DNA of 64,000 nt, from assembly GCA_019637645.1 (NCBI GenBank), contig JAHBVH010000035.1, forward strand, positions 22,896-86,895, read 5' to 3'. A program made the position numbers and the translations under genes. This document shows, piece after piece, positions 45,981 to 54,634 of the stretch; position 1 is the stretch's first letter, and each line of letters opens with the position of its first letter. The stretch is from Caldilineaceae bacterium. GTDB taxonomy: Bacteria; Chloroflexota; Anaerolineae; Caldilineales; Caldilineaceae. The notes under the pieces were generated by a model. It made no database searches and was not told where the DNA came from. It was given only the letters and a program-made list of their open reading frames with translations.

Positions 45981-46043
45981 GACGGGGATAGACGCGGATG
46001 CCCGCGGATAAAAAATCCGCGGGCATCCGCGTCTATCCCCGTC
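45981..46043. repeat. GACGCGGATA inverted repeat, copy 1
   Basis: A perfect 29-bp inverted repeat (45981-46009 with 46015-46043) around a five-A loop, with arms starting GACGGGGATAGACGCGGATG. Related imperfect copies lie at 47176 and 48186, flanking both ABC exporter genes. Confidence 0.88.
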
Positions 46044-46113
46044 CCTATCAGCTTATCGTTTGCGCTGCTGGAGGATCTGATCAGTCGGCTAGCAACGATA
46101 AACCGTTTACAGG

Positions 46114-46146
46114 AGAGCTGACCGGTTTACCAAACCGGTCAGCTCT
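46114..46146. terminator. 33-nt palindrome (15+3+15)
   Basis: Arm AGAGCTGACCGGTTT, loop ACC, exact complement. It ends only 25 bases before the ABC ATPase start, so its position suits a regulatory or dispersed element more than a simple terminator. Confidence 0.7.
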
Positions 46147-46171
46147 GTAGAACCTGTCAAAGAGGAATGTT

Positions 46172-47128
46172 ATGGAACCTTATGTCATGGCAACGGACGT
46201 GCGCAAAGAATATGGGACGGCCACGGCCCTTGCGGCTGCCACGCTCACGCTCAATCCAGGCGAAATTTTGGCCCTACTCGGCCCCAATGGCGCGGGCAAA
46301 ACCACCTTGATCAAAATCTTGGCTACGTTGCTGGCTAAAGATGGCGGTCAGGTGACGGTCATGGGCTATGACCTCGATCGCCAACCCCAGGCAATTCGCC
46401 ATCTCTTTGGCTATGTTGGTCAGGATACGGAACGGTCGGCCTATGCTCGCCTGACGGTGCGGGAAAATCTCCATTTCTTTGGTGCTTTGCGGGGCATGAA
46501 AAAAGCCGAGATTGAGCAGCAGATTGAAAAGCTGGCTAGCTATTTTCACTTTACTGGACACCTCAATCAACTCTTTGTCCAGCTTTCGGGCGGACAGAAG
46601 CAGACGGTGGTGATCATGCGCGCGCTGCTCCATAATCCGCCGATTATCTATTTGGACGAACCGACCAAAGGGCTCGATCCCCTGATTGCCCAGCGCATTC
46701 GGACCTTTCTGCGCACCTATGTGGGGCAAGAAGGCAAAGCGCTGCTCCTCACCTCGCACATTCTCACCGAAGTGGATGAACTGGCCGATCGGGTGGCGCT
46801 GATCCACCGCGGGCGGATTCCTTTGGTTGGCACGCCAGCCACGCTCAAAGCCGCTGTGGGGGCCAATGATCTGATTGAAATTGAGAAAGCGCAGTTGTCA
46901 CCAGCAGTGCAAGCCCGTCTTCAAGGGCTTGGTTCGGTGCTCTTTACGCTGGAGCGCGCCCCGACCTGGTTGTCGCTCGCTGTGGCCGATCCCTTGGATG
47001 GCATGGCCGATATTCTGGGCGTTCTCCGCCAAGCACAGGTGCGGGCGCGCTTTCGTCAGCATACGGTTTCGCTAGAGGATGCCTTTATCCATCACATTGG
47101 CGCGCTGAATGAAGGATTTGAACAATAA
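46172..47128 (+). CDS. ABC transporter ATP-binding protein (ABC-2 type)
   Basis: ATPase of 318 residues in the drug/polysaccharide exporter class. Walker A is GPNGAGKTTLIKI (about 37-49), the Q loop YVGQDTERSAYARLTVRENL, signature LSGGQKQTVVIMRAL, Walker B PIIYLDEPTKGLDP and the switch His in LLTSHIL. The C-terminal 90 residues form the usual accessory extension. It pairs with the permease gene at 47272, 143 bases downstream, from which it is separated by a GACGCGGATA repeat. Substrate unknown. ATG 46172 follows AAAGAGGA. Confidence 0.9.
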   Translation: MEPYVMATDVRKEYGTATALAAATLTLNPGEILALLGPNGAGKTTLIKILATLLAKDGGQVTVMGYDLDRQPQAIRHLFGYVGQDTERSAYARLTVRENLHFFGALRGMKKAEIEQQIEKLASYFHFTGHLNQLFVQLSGGQKQTVVIMRALLHNPPIIYLDEPTKGLDPLIAQRIRTFLRTYVGQEGKALLLTSHILTEVDELADRVALIHRGRIPLVGTPATLKAAVGANDLIEIEKAQLSPAVQARLQGLGSVLFTLERAPTWLSLAVADPLDGMADILGVLRQAQVRARFRQHTVSLEDAFIHHIGALNEGFEQ

Positions 47129-47175
47129 AAGCGTGGGGCGCGGCGTGAACTTTAGCAGCAATAACAGCACCGTGG

Positions 47176-47243
47176 GACGCGGATAGACGCGGAAGGACGC
47201 GGATTTGCTTTCTTATCTGCGTGAATCGGCGGCTATCCGCGTT
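47176..47243. repeat. GACGCGGATA inverted repeat, copy 2
   Basis: A left part with three GACGCGGA units and a degenerate right part ending CGGCTATCCGCGTTC. It lies between the two genes of the ABC exporter pair. Confidence 0.75.
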
Positions 47244-47271
47244 CTCTTTACCGATCAGGAGCGAAGCAAAG

Positions 47272-48168
47272 ATGATCCAAAACACATCCGTAGGCCGACC
47301 GGAGCCATTGTCGACGGCCACAGCAGAGCGCTTTCAGAGCTTGTCACGTACCCCGTCGGCTTGGCAAGTGATGATCAGCACGGTTATCAAAGATTTGCAG
47401 ATTGCCCGGCGTTATCTGCCCAATTTGCTGGGCACCTTTATTGAGCTAGCCATTCGCCTGGCCTTCTTCTTTCTCTTAGCCAGCGTCATCTCCATGGATG
47501 GGCGGCGTGATCTAGGGGTGGATCTGCAAGGTCGTAATATGTTTATCTTTTTTCAAGGCGCGCTCTTGCTCTTTATCTTTATCCGCGCCACCTTGGGCGG
47601 CCCTTTGGATGCGATTACCAACGACCTCTACAACGGTACTCTTGAATTTTTATATAGCAATCCGGCTTCGCGCTATGCCTACTATGTGGGTACCGTCGTC
47701 GCCAAAGTGTTGGTCAGCAGTGTCGTTTTTCTCCCGCTCTATCTCTTCCTGGTGATCTATGCCCAGGCTAGCCTGACCAGCGTGCTCATGGTCCTGTTGG
47801 CAAGTTTGGTGGTGTTGGTGACCTTGACGGCGATGGGCATTATGATTGCCCTCTTGGCGCTCATCTGGCGACAGGTCGGGGCATTGGTCGCGGTTCTATC
47901 GATCCTCTTTGAAATGTTGAGCGGCGCATATGTACCCATCACCGCCTACCCACCCGCGGCCCAAAAGATTGCCTATCTCTTGCCCTACACTTGGGGCTAT
48001 GATCTCATCCGCTACTACAGCTTCGACGGTCACTGGCAACCCTTGCTGCCCATTGCCCAAGAATGGCTGATTTTGTGTACCTTTGCTGTGGTCTTTACCC
48101 TGCTCTCCCGCTACTTGCTCGCCCGCGCCGAAGCCCAAGCCAAACGGATTGGGTTGCATGTGATCTGA
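47272..48168 (+). CDS. ABC-2 type exporter permease
   Basis: Membrane subunit of 298 residues with about six helices, expected to dimerise and export a substrate with the ATPase at 46172. The family pattern is visible: GTFIELAIRLAFFFLLASVISM, then IFIRATLGGPLDAITNDLYNGTLEFLYSNPASRYAYYVGTVVA and the late GAYVPITAYPPAAQKIAYLLPYTWGYDLIRYY. The frame opens at 47221 inside the repeat, but ATG 47272 after AGGAGCGAAGC is preferred. The product is convergent with the BMP-type permease gene, with a large inverted repeat between. What it exports is unknown. Confidence 0.85.
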   Translation: MIQNTSVGRPEPLSTATAERFQSLSRTPSAWQVMISTVIKDLQIARRYLPNLLGTFIELAIRLAFFFLLASVISMDGRRDLGVDLQGRNMFIFFQGALLLFIFIRATLGGPLDAITNDLYNGTLEFLYSNPASRYAYYVGTVVAKVLVSSVVFLPLYLFLVIYAQASLTSVLMVLLASLVVLVTLTAMGIMIALLALIWRQVGALVAVLSILFEMLSGAYVPITAYPPAAQKIAYLLPYTWGYDLIRYYSFDGHWQPLLPIAQEWLILCTFAVVFTLLSRYLLARAEAQAKRIGLHVI

Positions 48169-48185
48169 GGCAAAGAGGAGAATGG

Positions 48186-48242
48186 GGACGCGGATAGACG
48201 CGGATGAAATCAATCCGCGTCTATCCGCGTTCATCCGCGTCC
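48186..48242. terminator. GACGCGGATA inverted repeat, copy 3
   Basis: Left arm GACGCGGATAGACGCGGAT (48187-48205) pairs with ATCCGCGTCTATCCGCGTT-type sequence from 48213 on, 7-base loop. It sits between convergent genes (18 bases after one stop, 13 before the other) and should act as a bidirectional terminator. Confidence 0.72.
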
Positions 48243-48254
48243 TAGCTTTTTTGC

Positions 48255-49226
48255 TTATTCCTTAGCATAGGGGATACCCAACGCCGCGGGGGCTTGGGCG
48301 CGACTGTTGGTGCGCAGCAGGACCAGAATCGTGAGGAGGTAGGGCAGCATTAAGAGCAGCTCATAGGGGATGAGGGCAATGTTGAGGGCTTGGATGCGAA
48401 ATTGTAACGCGTTGGCGAGGCCAAAGAGGAGCGCCCCCACCAAGGCCAACCCTGGCCGCCAGCGGGCAAAGATGACCAACGCCACGGCAATCCAGCCACG
48501 GCCCGCGGTGATGCCCTCGTTGAAAATGCCCAGTTGGGCAACGGTCAGCACGGCCCCACCTAACCCGGCAAAGGCCGCACCAATGAGCACCGCGGCATAG
48601 CGGACTTTGGTTACATTGATCCCCGCGGTTTCAGCAGCCGCGGGGTGTTCGCCCACGGCGCGGATCTTGAGCCCGCCGTTGGTGGCATAGAGAAAAATCC
48701 AGACGACGAGCAAGAGGGCGATGCTGAGATAGGTCATCAGATCATGGCGGAAGAGGATCGGCCCAATCACGGGTAGATCCGCGAGATACGGAATCGGCAG
48801 CTCGGCGAAGCCCGTGACACGCGCGGTGAGTGAGCTAAATTGTTGGCGATAGACATAGGTGGTGACACCTTGGCCGAGGATGACTAAGGTGATACTGGCA
48901 ATGACCTGATCGGTGTGGAGTGTAACCGCCAACACGGCCATAATGCCCCCCATGACGGCCCCAGCAAGAATCCCACAGAGAATACCCACCCAAGGCCCCA
49001 AGCCAACCGGCAGCGGCGTGAAGCCTTGCTCCACATAGTAGGCGCCCATAAACCCGGCCAGCGCGCCCACGATCATAATGCCTTCGAGCCCTAAATTAAG
49101 CACCCCGCCGCGCTCGGTAATGATCTCGCCGAGCGCGGCTAGGTAGATTGGAATGGCAAGCCGGAGCCCAGAGATCAGCAAGGCAACCAGAAAGGTGACT
49201 GAGAACAAATTCGACCATTGTTCCAT
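48255..49226 (-). CDS. BMP-type ABC transporter permease (COG1079)
   Basis: Membrane subunit of 323 residues with about nine helices, in the ribose/nucleoside permease superfamily. The characteristic stretch is LAIPIYLAALGEIITERGGVLNLGLEGIMIVGA near the N terminus, with GLKIRAVGEHPAAAETAGINV and GRGWIAVALVIFARWRPGLALVGALLFG later. With the other permease it forms the channel of the importer encoded upstream. It lies 34 bases after that permease gene and is the last of the operon. Nucleosides are the best-known substrate type of such BMP systems. Confidence 0.88.
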   Translation of the reverse strand: MEQWSNLFSVTFLVALLISGLRLAIPIYLAALGEIITERGGVLNLGLEGIMIVGALAGFMGAYYVEQGFTPLPVGLGPWVGILCGILAGAVMGGIMAVLAVTLHTDQVIASITLVILGQGVTTYVYRQQFSSLTARVTGFAELPIPYLADLPVIGPILFRHDLMTYLSIALLLVVWIFLYATNGGLKIRAVGEHPAAAETAGINVTKVRYAAVLIGAAFAGLGGAVLTVAQLGIFNEGITAGRGWIAVALVIFARWRPGLALVGALLFGLANALQFRIQALNIALIPYELLLMLPYLLTILVLLRTNSRAQAPAALGIPYAKE

Positions 49227-49260
49227 GTGGATTATCTCCCGTTGTGCCGCGCTTGTTCAG

Positions 49261-50286
49261 CTACCGCGCCCGGCGGCGGGCCAAGGCATCGGCGATCAAG
49301 ACAAAGAGGACGACGAGGGCTTGGACCATTTGGGCCAATGCAATCGGTAACCCAAAAACGCTGTGCATACTCTGCGCACCAATCGACAGGATGGCAAAGA
49401 AGAGCGCTGCAATAAAGACCCCAACCGGATGGAGCCGCCCCAGGAGCGCCACCAAAATGCCGGTAAAGCCGTAGTTGCCGGAAATCCCATCTTTCAGCCG
49501 CGTATGGAGAGAACTGACCTCCATCATCCCGGTGAGGCCAGCCAATGCCCCACTGAGGAGCAACGCAAAGGCCAATCCCCACGTCACATTCATGCCAACC
49601 GCATAGGCAACCGTTGGGCTAGAGCCAATGGCGCGAATCCGAAAACCAAGGGGGGTCTTCCAGAGCAAGAGATAGATCAGCGGAATCAGAATCAAGCCAA
49701 TCACCACCCCAATGTGCAGCCGCGTGCCAAAGAGGGTGGGCAAACGGGCGGCACCAATGAGTTGCGCGCTTTGGGGCAGAAAGCTATCGGGATCTTTGAG
49801 TGGTCCCCGGGCTAGATAAAGCACAACATACTCGGCAATGTAGTTTAACATGAGCGTTGTAATAATTTCATTGACATGAAAGCGAATTTTGAGCAGCGCG
49901 GCCAAACCAGCCCACAGTGCCCCGCCGATCATGCCACTGATCATCATCAAGGGAATCAGTACAAGGGCGGGCAAGCTCGCTTGCAAGGTGAGCCCGACGG
50001 CTGCGCTCGCTAACGCGCCCATGAAGTACTGCCCTTCGCCGCCAATATTCCAGACTTTGCCTCGAAACGCGACCGTCAAACCCAGTCCCATGAGCAGGAG
50101 AGGAGCCGTTTTGAGCGCGGTTTCGATCAACGGGCGCTGACCACCGAGCGCACCTTGGAGCAAGGTGGCGTAGGCCGCCAAGGGATTGGCCCCCGTTGTG
50201 CTGATCAGGAGTGCCCCTACCAAGAGCCCCATCAAAGCGCCGACGAGCGGAGCCAGGATCGAACGCGCCGTATCATTGAGCCGCAT
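49261..50286 (-). CDS. BMP-type ABC transporter permease (COG4603)
   Basis: The larger of the two permeases, 341 residues, about ten helices. Landmarks are LIETALKTAPLLLMGLGLTVAFRGKVWNIGGEGQYFMGA, LLKIRFHVNEIITTLMLNYIAEYVV, GFRIRAIGSSPTVAYAVGMNV and DGISGNYGFTGILVALLGRLHP, all standard for this family (NupP-like). It overlaps the ATPase gene by 14 bases, with AAAGG upstream of ATG 50286, so translation is coupled. It should dimerise with the product of 48255-49226. Confidence 0.88.
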   Translation of the reverse strand: MRLNDTARSILAPLVGALMGLLVGALLISTTGANPLAAYATLLQGALGGQRPLIETALKTAPLLLMGLGLTVAFRGKVWNIGGEGQYFMGALASAAVGLTLQASLPALVLIPLMMISGMIGGALWAGLAALLKIRFHVNEIITTLMLNYIAEYVVLYLARGPLKDPDSFLPQSAQLIGAARLPTLFGTRLHIGVVIGLILIPLIYLLLWKTPLGFRIRAIGSSPTVAYAVGMNVTWGLAFALLLSGALAGLTGMMEVSSLHTRLKDGISGNYGFTGILVALLGRLHPVGVFIAALFFAILSIGAQSMHSVFGLPIALAQMVQALVVLFVLIADALARRRAR

Positions 50287-51853
50287 GGTCGCGCTGCCTT
50301 TCTGTTGGAGAAGAGGCGTTGCGGCTCCCGGCCATCATCAAGCCAAGGGTGGCTAGATCAGGATTGTCGCCCGCACATTCCCCCATGATCTCCCCTTCGT
50401 AGAGTACCACGATCCGGTCGCTCAGATTCAGAATCTCCTCCAACTCGGTCGAGATCAAGAGGATCGCCATACCTTGATCGCGCTGGTCGATCAACGCCTG
50501 GTGGATAAACTCAATCGCCCCAATATCGACCCCGCGGGTGGGCTGCGCGACCAGGAGGACCGTGGGCTGGTGGGCCAACTCGCGTGCCAAGACGACTTTT
50601 TGAGCATTGCCCCCAGATAATTTACCGACCGCGGTTGTCGCCCCCGGTGCTCGGATGTTGAACTGCGCAATCAGTTTGGCGGCATAGGTTGCAATGGTCC
50701 GACTCCGCAAAAAGCCCCCTTGGGTGAAAGGGGGCTGATCGACCTTGGCTAAGACGAGATTGTCGGCAATGCTAAAATCGGCCAAGACCGCGGTGCGGTA
50801 GCGATCCGAGGGGACGCAACCCAACCCATCGGCCAAGCGCAGGCGTGGTGATGCCAGCGTAACATCTTGGTCGGCGAGTACCACCTGGCCGCTCTCGGGG
50901 AGGCGGATACCAAGGATCGCTTCTTCGAGTTCACGCTGTCCATTGCCCTCGACCCCGGCAATCCCAACGATCTCCCCAGCGCGGACATTAAGGCTAAGGT
51001 TGCGGAGGGCTGGCAGGCCGCGGTCATCATTGACCTGGAGATTTTTCACCGAAAGCCGAACGGCCCCCGGCGTCGCCGCGTTTTTGGCTGTGCGGAATTG
51101 TACTTCGCGTCCAACCATGAGGCGGCTGAGTTGGGCAGGTGAAGTATTGCTGGTCTGGACAATATCGATCAACCGGCCATCGCGCAGGACCGCCACCCGA
51201 TCGCAGACGTTCATGACTTCGTGTAGTTTGTGGCTGATGAAGATGAGCGAGCGGCCATCAGCCGCCAACCGGCGCAAGATCACGATGAGTTCATCGACTT
51301 CTTGCGGCGTGAGCACCGCGGTCGGCTCATCCAGGATCAGCACTTCGGCGCCACGGTAGAGCGCTTTCAGAATTTCGACCCGTTGTTGTTGACCAACAGA
51401 GAGTTGCCAAACCGCCGTGGCTGGATCGACCTTGAGGCCATATTGGGTTGAGAGTTGGGCAATGCGTGTGTGAACGGTTTGCCGGTTTTCGAGGAAGGGC
51501 TGGCGCGGCGAGGATTGGCCGAGCACCATATTTTCGGCAACCGTAAAGGGGGGAACCAACATGAAGTGCTGATGCACCATGCCGAGCCCGTGATCAATGG
51601 CTTGGTGGGCTGAACGCAATGTGACCCGTTGCCCATGGAGATAGATCTCGCCGGCATCTGGTTGGTAGAGGCCGTAGAGAATATTCATCAGGGTCGTCTT
51701 GCCCGCGCCATTTTCGCCGAGCAGACCGAGGATTTCTCCTGGATAGAGTTGTAGATCAACCTGATCGTTAGCCAGCACACCGGGAAAGCGCTTGACAATT
51801 TTGCGCATCTCGACCACAGGCGTGTTGGGGGGCGAGGAAGGAGACTGAATCAT
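50273..51853 (-). CDS. BMP-type ABC transporter ATP-binding protein
   Basis: Double ATPase of 526 residues, as usual for sugar/nucleoside importers. The N-terminal domain is complete: Walker A GENGAGKTTLMN (about 41-52), signature LSVGQQQRVEILKAL, Walker B VLILDEPTAVLTP. The C-terminal domain has a modified Walker A (GVEGNGQRELEEAI) but keeps LSGGNAQKVVLARELA and VLLVAQPTRGVDIGA. It energises the two permeases encoded downstream. The binding-protein gene lies 123 bases upstream with a 33-nt palindrome between, which may lower ATPase expression relative to the binding protein. Confidence 0.92.
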   Translation of the reverse strand: MIQSPSSPPNTPVVEMRKIVKRFPGVLANDQVDLQLYPGEILGLLGENGAGKTTLMNILYGLYQPDAGEIYLHGQRVTLRSAHQAIDHGLGMVHQHFMLVPPFTVAENMVLGQSSPRQPFLENRQTVHTRIAQLSTQYGLKVDPATAVWQLSVGQQQRVEILKALYRGAEVLILDEPTAVLTPQEVDELIVILRRLAADGRSLIFISHKLHEVMNVCDRVAVLRDGRLIDIVQTSNTSPAQLSRLMVGREVQFRTAKNAATPGAVRLSVKNLQVNDDRGLPALRNLSLNVRAGEIVGIAGVEGNGQRELEEAILGIRLPESGQVVLADQDVTLASPRLRLADGLGCVPSDRYRTAVLADFSIADNLVLAKVDQPPFTQGGFLRSRTIATYAAKLIAQFNIRAPGATTAVGKLSGGNAQKVVLARELAHQPTVLLVAQPTRGVDIGAIEFIHQALIDQRDQGMAILLISTELEEILNLSDRIVVLYEGEIMGECAGDNPDLATLGLMMAGSRNASSPTERQRDHAAQ

Positions 51854-51898
51854 GGATTAGCTCCTGATGGATAGGGCGAGGCGGTGAGACTCTCCAAG

Positions 51899-51931
51899 AA
51901 ACCTGACAGGTTTGCAAAACCTGTCAGGTTT
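51899..51931. terminator. 33-nt palindrome (15+3+15) inside operon
   Basis: Arm AAACCTGACAGGTTT, loop GCA, exact complement. Located between the binding-protein gene and the ATPase gene, it could be a partial terminator or mRNA-stabilising hairpin that keeps binding-protein transcripts abundant. Confidence 0.72.
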
Positions 51932-51976
51932 GGGTGTACCCACCGCCCACCTGTGGGCTATTCGGTGAGGGGGTGC

Positions 51977-53008
51977 CTATTCAGGAATGAAAGGCACTTC
52001 AAAAGAACCGTCTTTGATCGACGCGCGGGCGGCATCAATGGCAGTGAGCGCATCAGCCGGTACTTGCTCAGCAAGCGCTGGATTGAGCACGATGTCTAAC
52101 GCACCCGCGGCGACCCCGAATTGGTAGTAGGGGGCGTCAAAGGAGCCGTCCGCCGTTTCGGTGACCATGGCATCGAAGATCTGGCCCATGTCCCACACAA
52201 TGCTGGAGAGCACCACATCGGGGCCTAACTCCGACATATCTCCGACATAGCCGGTGGTGTAGCCACCCGTTTCTTTGGCGGCTTCAATCGAGCCCAAGGT
52301 CGGCCCTTCGCCACACCCAATCCAGTAATCGACACCCGCGGTGTCCACTTGGGCGAGCGCGGCTTCTTTGGCCGCGGCCACATCACCCCAGTCGCCCACG
52401 GCAGTATAGGTGAGGGTGGCGTCAGGGTTGACGGTCTTTGCCCCAGCGATAAAGGCTTCGCCCATGGAATGACAGGCCGGAATATCGAAGCCATAGAGCG
52501 CGCCGAGGCTGCCTGATTCAGAGACGTAGCCAGCCAAGATCCCGACCAAGTAGGCTGGTTCATGGAAAGGTTGATCATAGTCGGCAACATTGGTGGCGGT
52601 GCGCCCAAGTGCGCCAGCCCAGGCAAAGTTGACCTCTGGTGCTTCCGCAGCGACTTCAAAGACCGCATCTTGATAGCTAAAGCTGTGGGCGACGATGATG
52701 CTAAAGCCCTGATCTACATATTCGCGCATGACCCGCGCCACATCCGCATCACTCACCGATTCGGAAAAAGCGGTTTTGATACCTTTGTCGGCTTCAGCCT
52801 GGAGGGCATTATAGGCCGATTCCGCCCAGGAATTGTCATCTTTGGGCCCGATCAGCACCAAGGCCACACTCGGCTCGCTGCTTTCGGTGCTGGTGGTCTC
52901 TTCGCTGCTGGCTGGGGTGGCTGCTGGCGCAGTGGGCTGCACACAGGCGGTGAGCAATAAGATGCCCACCAACAGCAGATAGAGCACTTTGAAGGATTGT
53001 CTCTGCAT
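51977..53008 (-). CDS. BMP-family substrate-binding lipoprotein
   Basis: A 343-residue lipoprotein of the basic membrane protein (BmpA/Med) family. A lipobox lies in LLLVGILLLTACVQP (Cys about 22), followed by an Ala/Thr/Ser-rich linker and the binding domain (SVALVLIGPKDDNSWAESAY, IIVAHSFSYQDAVFEVAAEAPEVNFAWAG, TTGYVGDMSELGPDVVLSSIVW). BMP proteins best known bind purine nucleosides; the ligand here is not determined. The frame is open from 53044, but ATG 53008 with AAGGAGAC upstream is clear. It sits 60 bases after the Rieske oxygenase gene, probably in one transcript. Confidence 0.9.
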   Translation of the reverse strand: MQRQSFKVLYLLLVGILLLTACVQPTAPAATPASSEETTSTESSEPSVALVLIGPKDDNSWAESAYNALQAEADKGIKTAFSESVSDADVARVMREYVDQGFSIIVAHSFSYQDAVFEVAAEAPEVNFAWAGALGRTATNVADYDQPFHEPAYLVGILAGYVSESGSLGALYGFDIPACHSMGEAFIAGAKTVNPDATLTYTAVGDWGDVAAAKEAALAQVDTAGVDYWIGCGEGPTLGSIEAAKETGGYTTGYVGDMSELGPDVVLSSIVWDMGQIFDAMVTETADGSFDAPYYQFGVAAGALDIVLNPALAEQVPADALTAIDAARASIKDGSFEVPFIPE

Positions 53009-53068
53009 CGCTTGTCTCCTTTGCGGTAGATGCAACTTGAACAAAAGTAAAATAACTTGGGCAGCGCG

Positions 53069-54037
53069 TTAGGCTGTCCCAAAGGTAATACCCAATTCAT
53101 GTAACCACTTGCGATAGGCAATCGCGGTCCGATCGCTGCGCAAGTGCAACTCGGCCTGTAGATCGAGCGGCAACAGTTCGGGCCGTTGCGACTGCACAAT
53201 CGGTACATCTTGGGCCACAATGCTATCTTGCCAAGCAATCAACTCCGCGGCGGGGACATCGTGACCGTAGTTCATGGCCATCCACATCCACATGGTGCTG
53301 CTGACCGTTTCATGTGGCGTAACAGTCAACAAGATCGAAAAGCTGGGCCCTTCTGATTCTTTGAGCAAGTAGGCCGTGAGGGGGCGCAACACGCGATAGG
53401 TATAGGCCACCACATCGCCTACCCCAGTGCCATAGGGATTGGGCTGGTAGACCCGCACGCCTTTGGACTCAACCCCAGCCGCGCTAATCTCGGCATTGTA
53501 TTCTTGGATTTCGGGATGCTGTTGGTCGCCGAGAATCCCTTCGTGGACAAAAGGAAAATGGCCGATGTCGAGAAAATTTTCGACCACGCGTGGTCCGCTG
53601 GCGGCCACGGTGTAGGGCCCACAAAGCAACTTGCGATATTCGGCTTTCTCCCATTCGGGAAAGGCGGCCACGGGATTGGTGGGCTCGCCCAGGCAAACCC
53701 AGATCAGATCGTAGCAAACCTGCGCGGCATAACTTTTGACCCGCGCCTTGGCGGGCGGTGTCTGATCCGGATGGGCTGGAATGTGGACACAATGGCCTGA
53801 ACCATCATAGACCCACCCATGATAGGGGCAGGCCAGCGTATCGCCTTTGACCTTGCCCAATGAGAGGCGCGTGCCACGGTGAATACACAAATCTTGCCAA
53901 GCGCGGATCATGCCATCGGCGCGCCAAAGGACGAGATCTTCACCTAAAAGGCGTACGGGTACCATTCCTTTGGCATCCAGCTCGGCCACCGTGGCCACGG
54001 CATGCCAGTCATTGCGTAAAACAGGATCGTTGATCAT
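53069..54037 (-). CDS. Rieske-type ring-hydroxylating/demethylating oxygenase
   Basis: Terminal oxygenase of 322 residues. The Rieske [2Fe-2S] site is complete: Cys51-x-His53 and Cys70-x2-His73 (CIHRGTRL, CPYHGW). The mononuclear iron site is in ENFLDIGHFPFVHEG, giving candidate ligands Asp157, His160 and His165. It resembles vanillate O-demethylase and other demethylating RHOs more than classical dioxygenases. No reductase or ferredoxin partner gene is adjacent, so electrons must come from elsewhere. Being the first gene of the BMP-transporter operon suggests it oxidises the imported compound, perhaps a methylated purine-like or aromatic substrate. The frame is open from 54076; ATG 54037 fits the family start. 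Confidence 0.85.
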   Translation of the reverse strand: MINDPVLRNDWHAVATVAELDAKGMVPVRLLGEDLVLWRADGMIRAWQDLCIHRGTRLSLGKVKGDTLACPYHGWVYDGSGHCVHIPAHPDQTPPAKARVKSYAAQVCYDLIWVCLGEPTNPVAAFPEWEKAEYRKLLCGPYTVAASGPRVVENFLDIGHFPFVHEGILGDQQHPEIQEYNAEISAAGVESKGVRVYQPNPYGTGVGDVVAYTYRVLRPLTAYLLKESEGPSFSILLTVTPHETVSSTMWMWMAMNYGHDVPAAELIAWQDSIVAQDVPIVQSQRPELLPLDLQAELHLRSDRTAIAYRKWLHELGITFGTA

Positions 54038-54634
54038 CAGCGTTTTTCCGTTACCAATCTTCTTTGCCAGAACCAAATGAAAAGCTCTTATCTAGAAATT
54101 TGTCTTGCGTTTGCTGCCCATTGCGCGCTGTTATTCTGCTGGCTCCCGTGGGAGCCCGTAGCCGGGTGTTAGGATGAAGGAAACAAGGAAGCAACCCTGA
54201 GGCCATGGTCAGAATAGCGTTGGTCAGAATAGCGTTGACCAGAATAGAATTGCCCAGAATAGAGAAGCGGTGCCTCGGCTGCGTTGCACGAGCACACGGT
54301 GGTTCCGAACTCAATTGTCTATGTAAGGGGAGGAGGAAGCGAGGCAGTAGCGATCGGATCGATTGCGCTGTGACCTATATTCGACTGCCGACGTTGCACT
54401 TTTTATCATACCGGATTTTGGGAAGCATTGCCAAACAGCGAGACCGTCAAAATCACTTACGGATGGGCAGCGTTGGGCAGTTCCGCCAGCGCTTGGCAAA
54501 AAAAGAGAATCTCGTTTATCATGGTTGCACCACGTCGCTTCACCGTTGTGGCGACGTAGCCAAAGGATGCACCAAGCTGATATGACGATCACCACCTGGT
54601 TGCGGATTACCCGCTGCTCACGAGCGCCATTCCT
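54038..54634. other. Long divergent intergenic region with 15-bp repeats
   Basis: 597 bases between the divergent Rieske and K+-channel genes, so it must hold two promoters. It contains a small CTCCCGTGGGAG palindrome near 54146, and a four-copy 15-bp repeat (54206-54265). Several short frames are open but none has a good ribosome site or a recognisable product. Confidence 0.5.
54206..54265. repeat. 15-bp tandem repeat, four copies
   Basis: TGGTCAGAATAGCGT occurs twice exactly (54206-54220, 54221-54235), followed by TGACCAGAATAGAAT and TGCCCAGAATAGAGA. The CAGAATAG core is constant every 15 bases. Confidence 0.88.

Larger units (their letters stand above)
45870..46171. other. Intergenic region with two large hairpins
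   Basis: 302 bases between the MalT-like gene and the ABC exporter pair. A TATACT sequence at 45944-45949 has no clear -35 partner. A 29-bp-stem hairpin (45981-46043) and a 33-nt palindrome (46114-46146) fill most of the rest. Confidence 0.5.
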
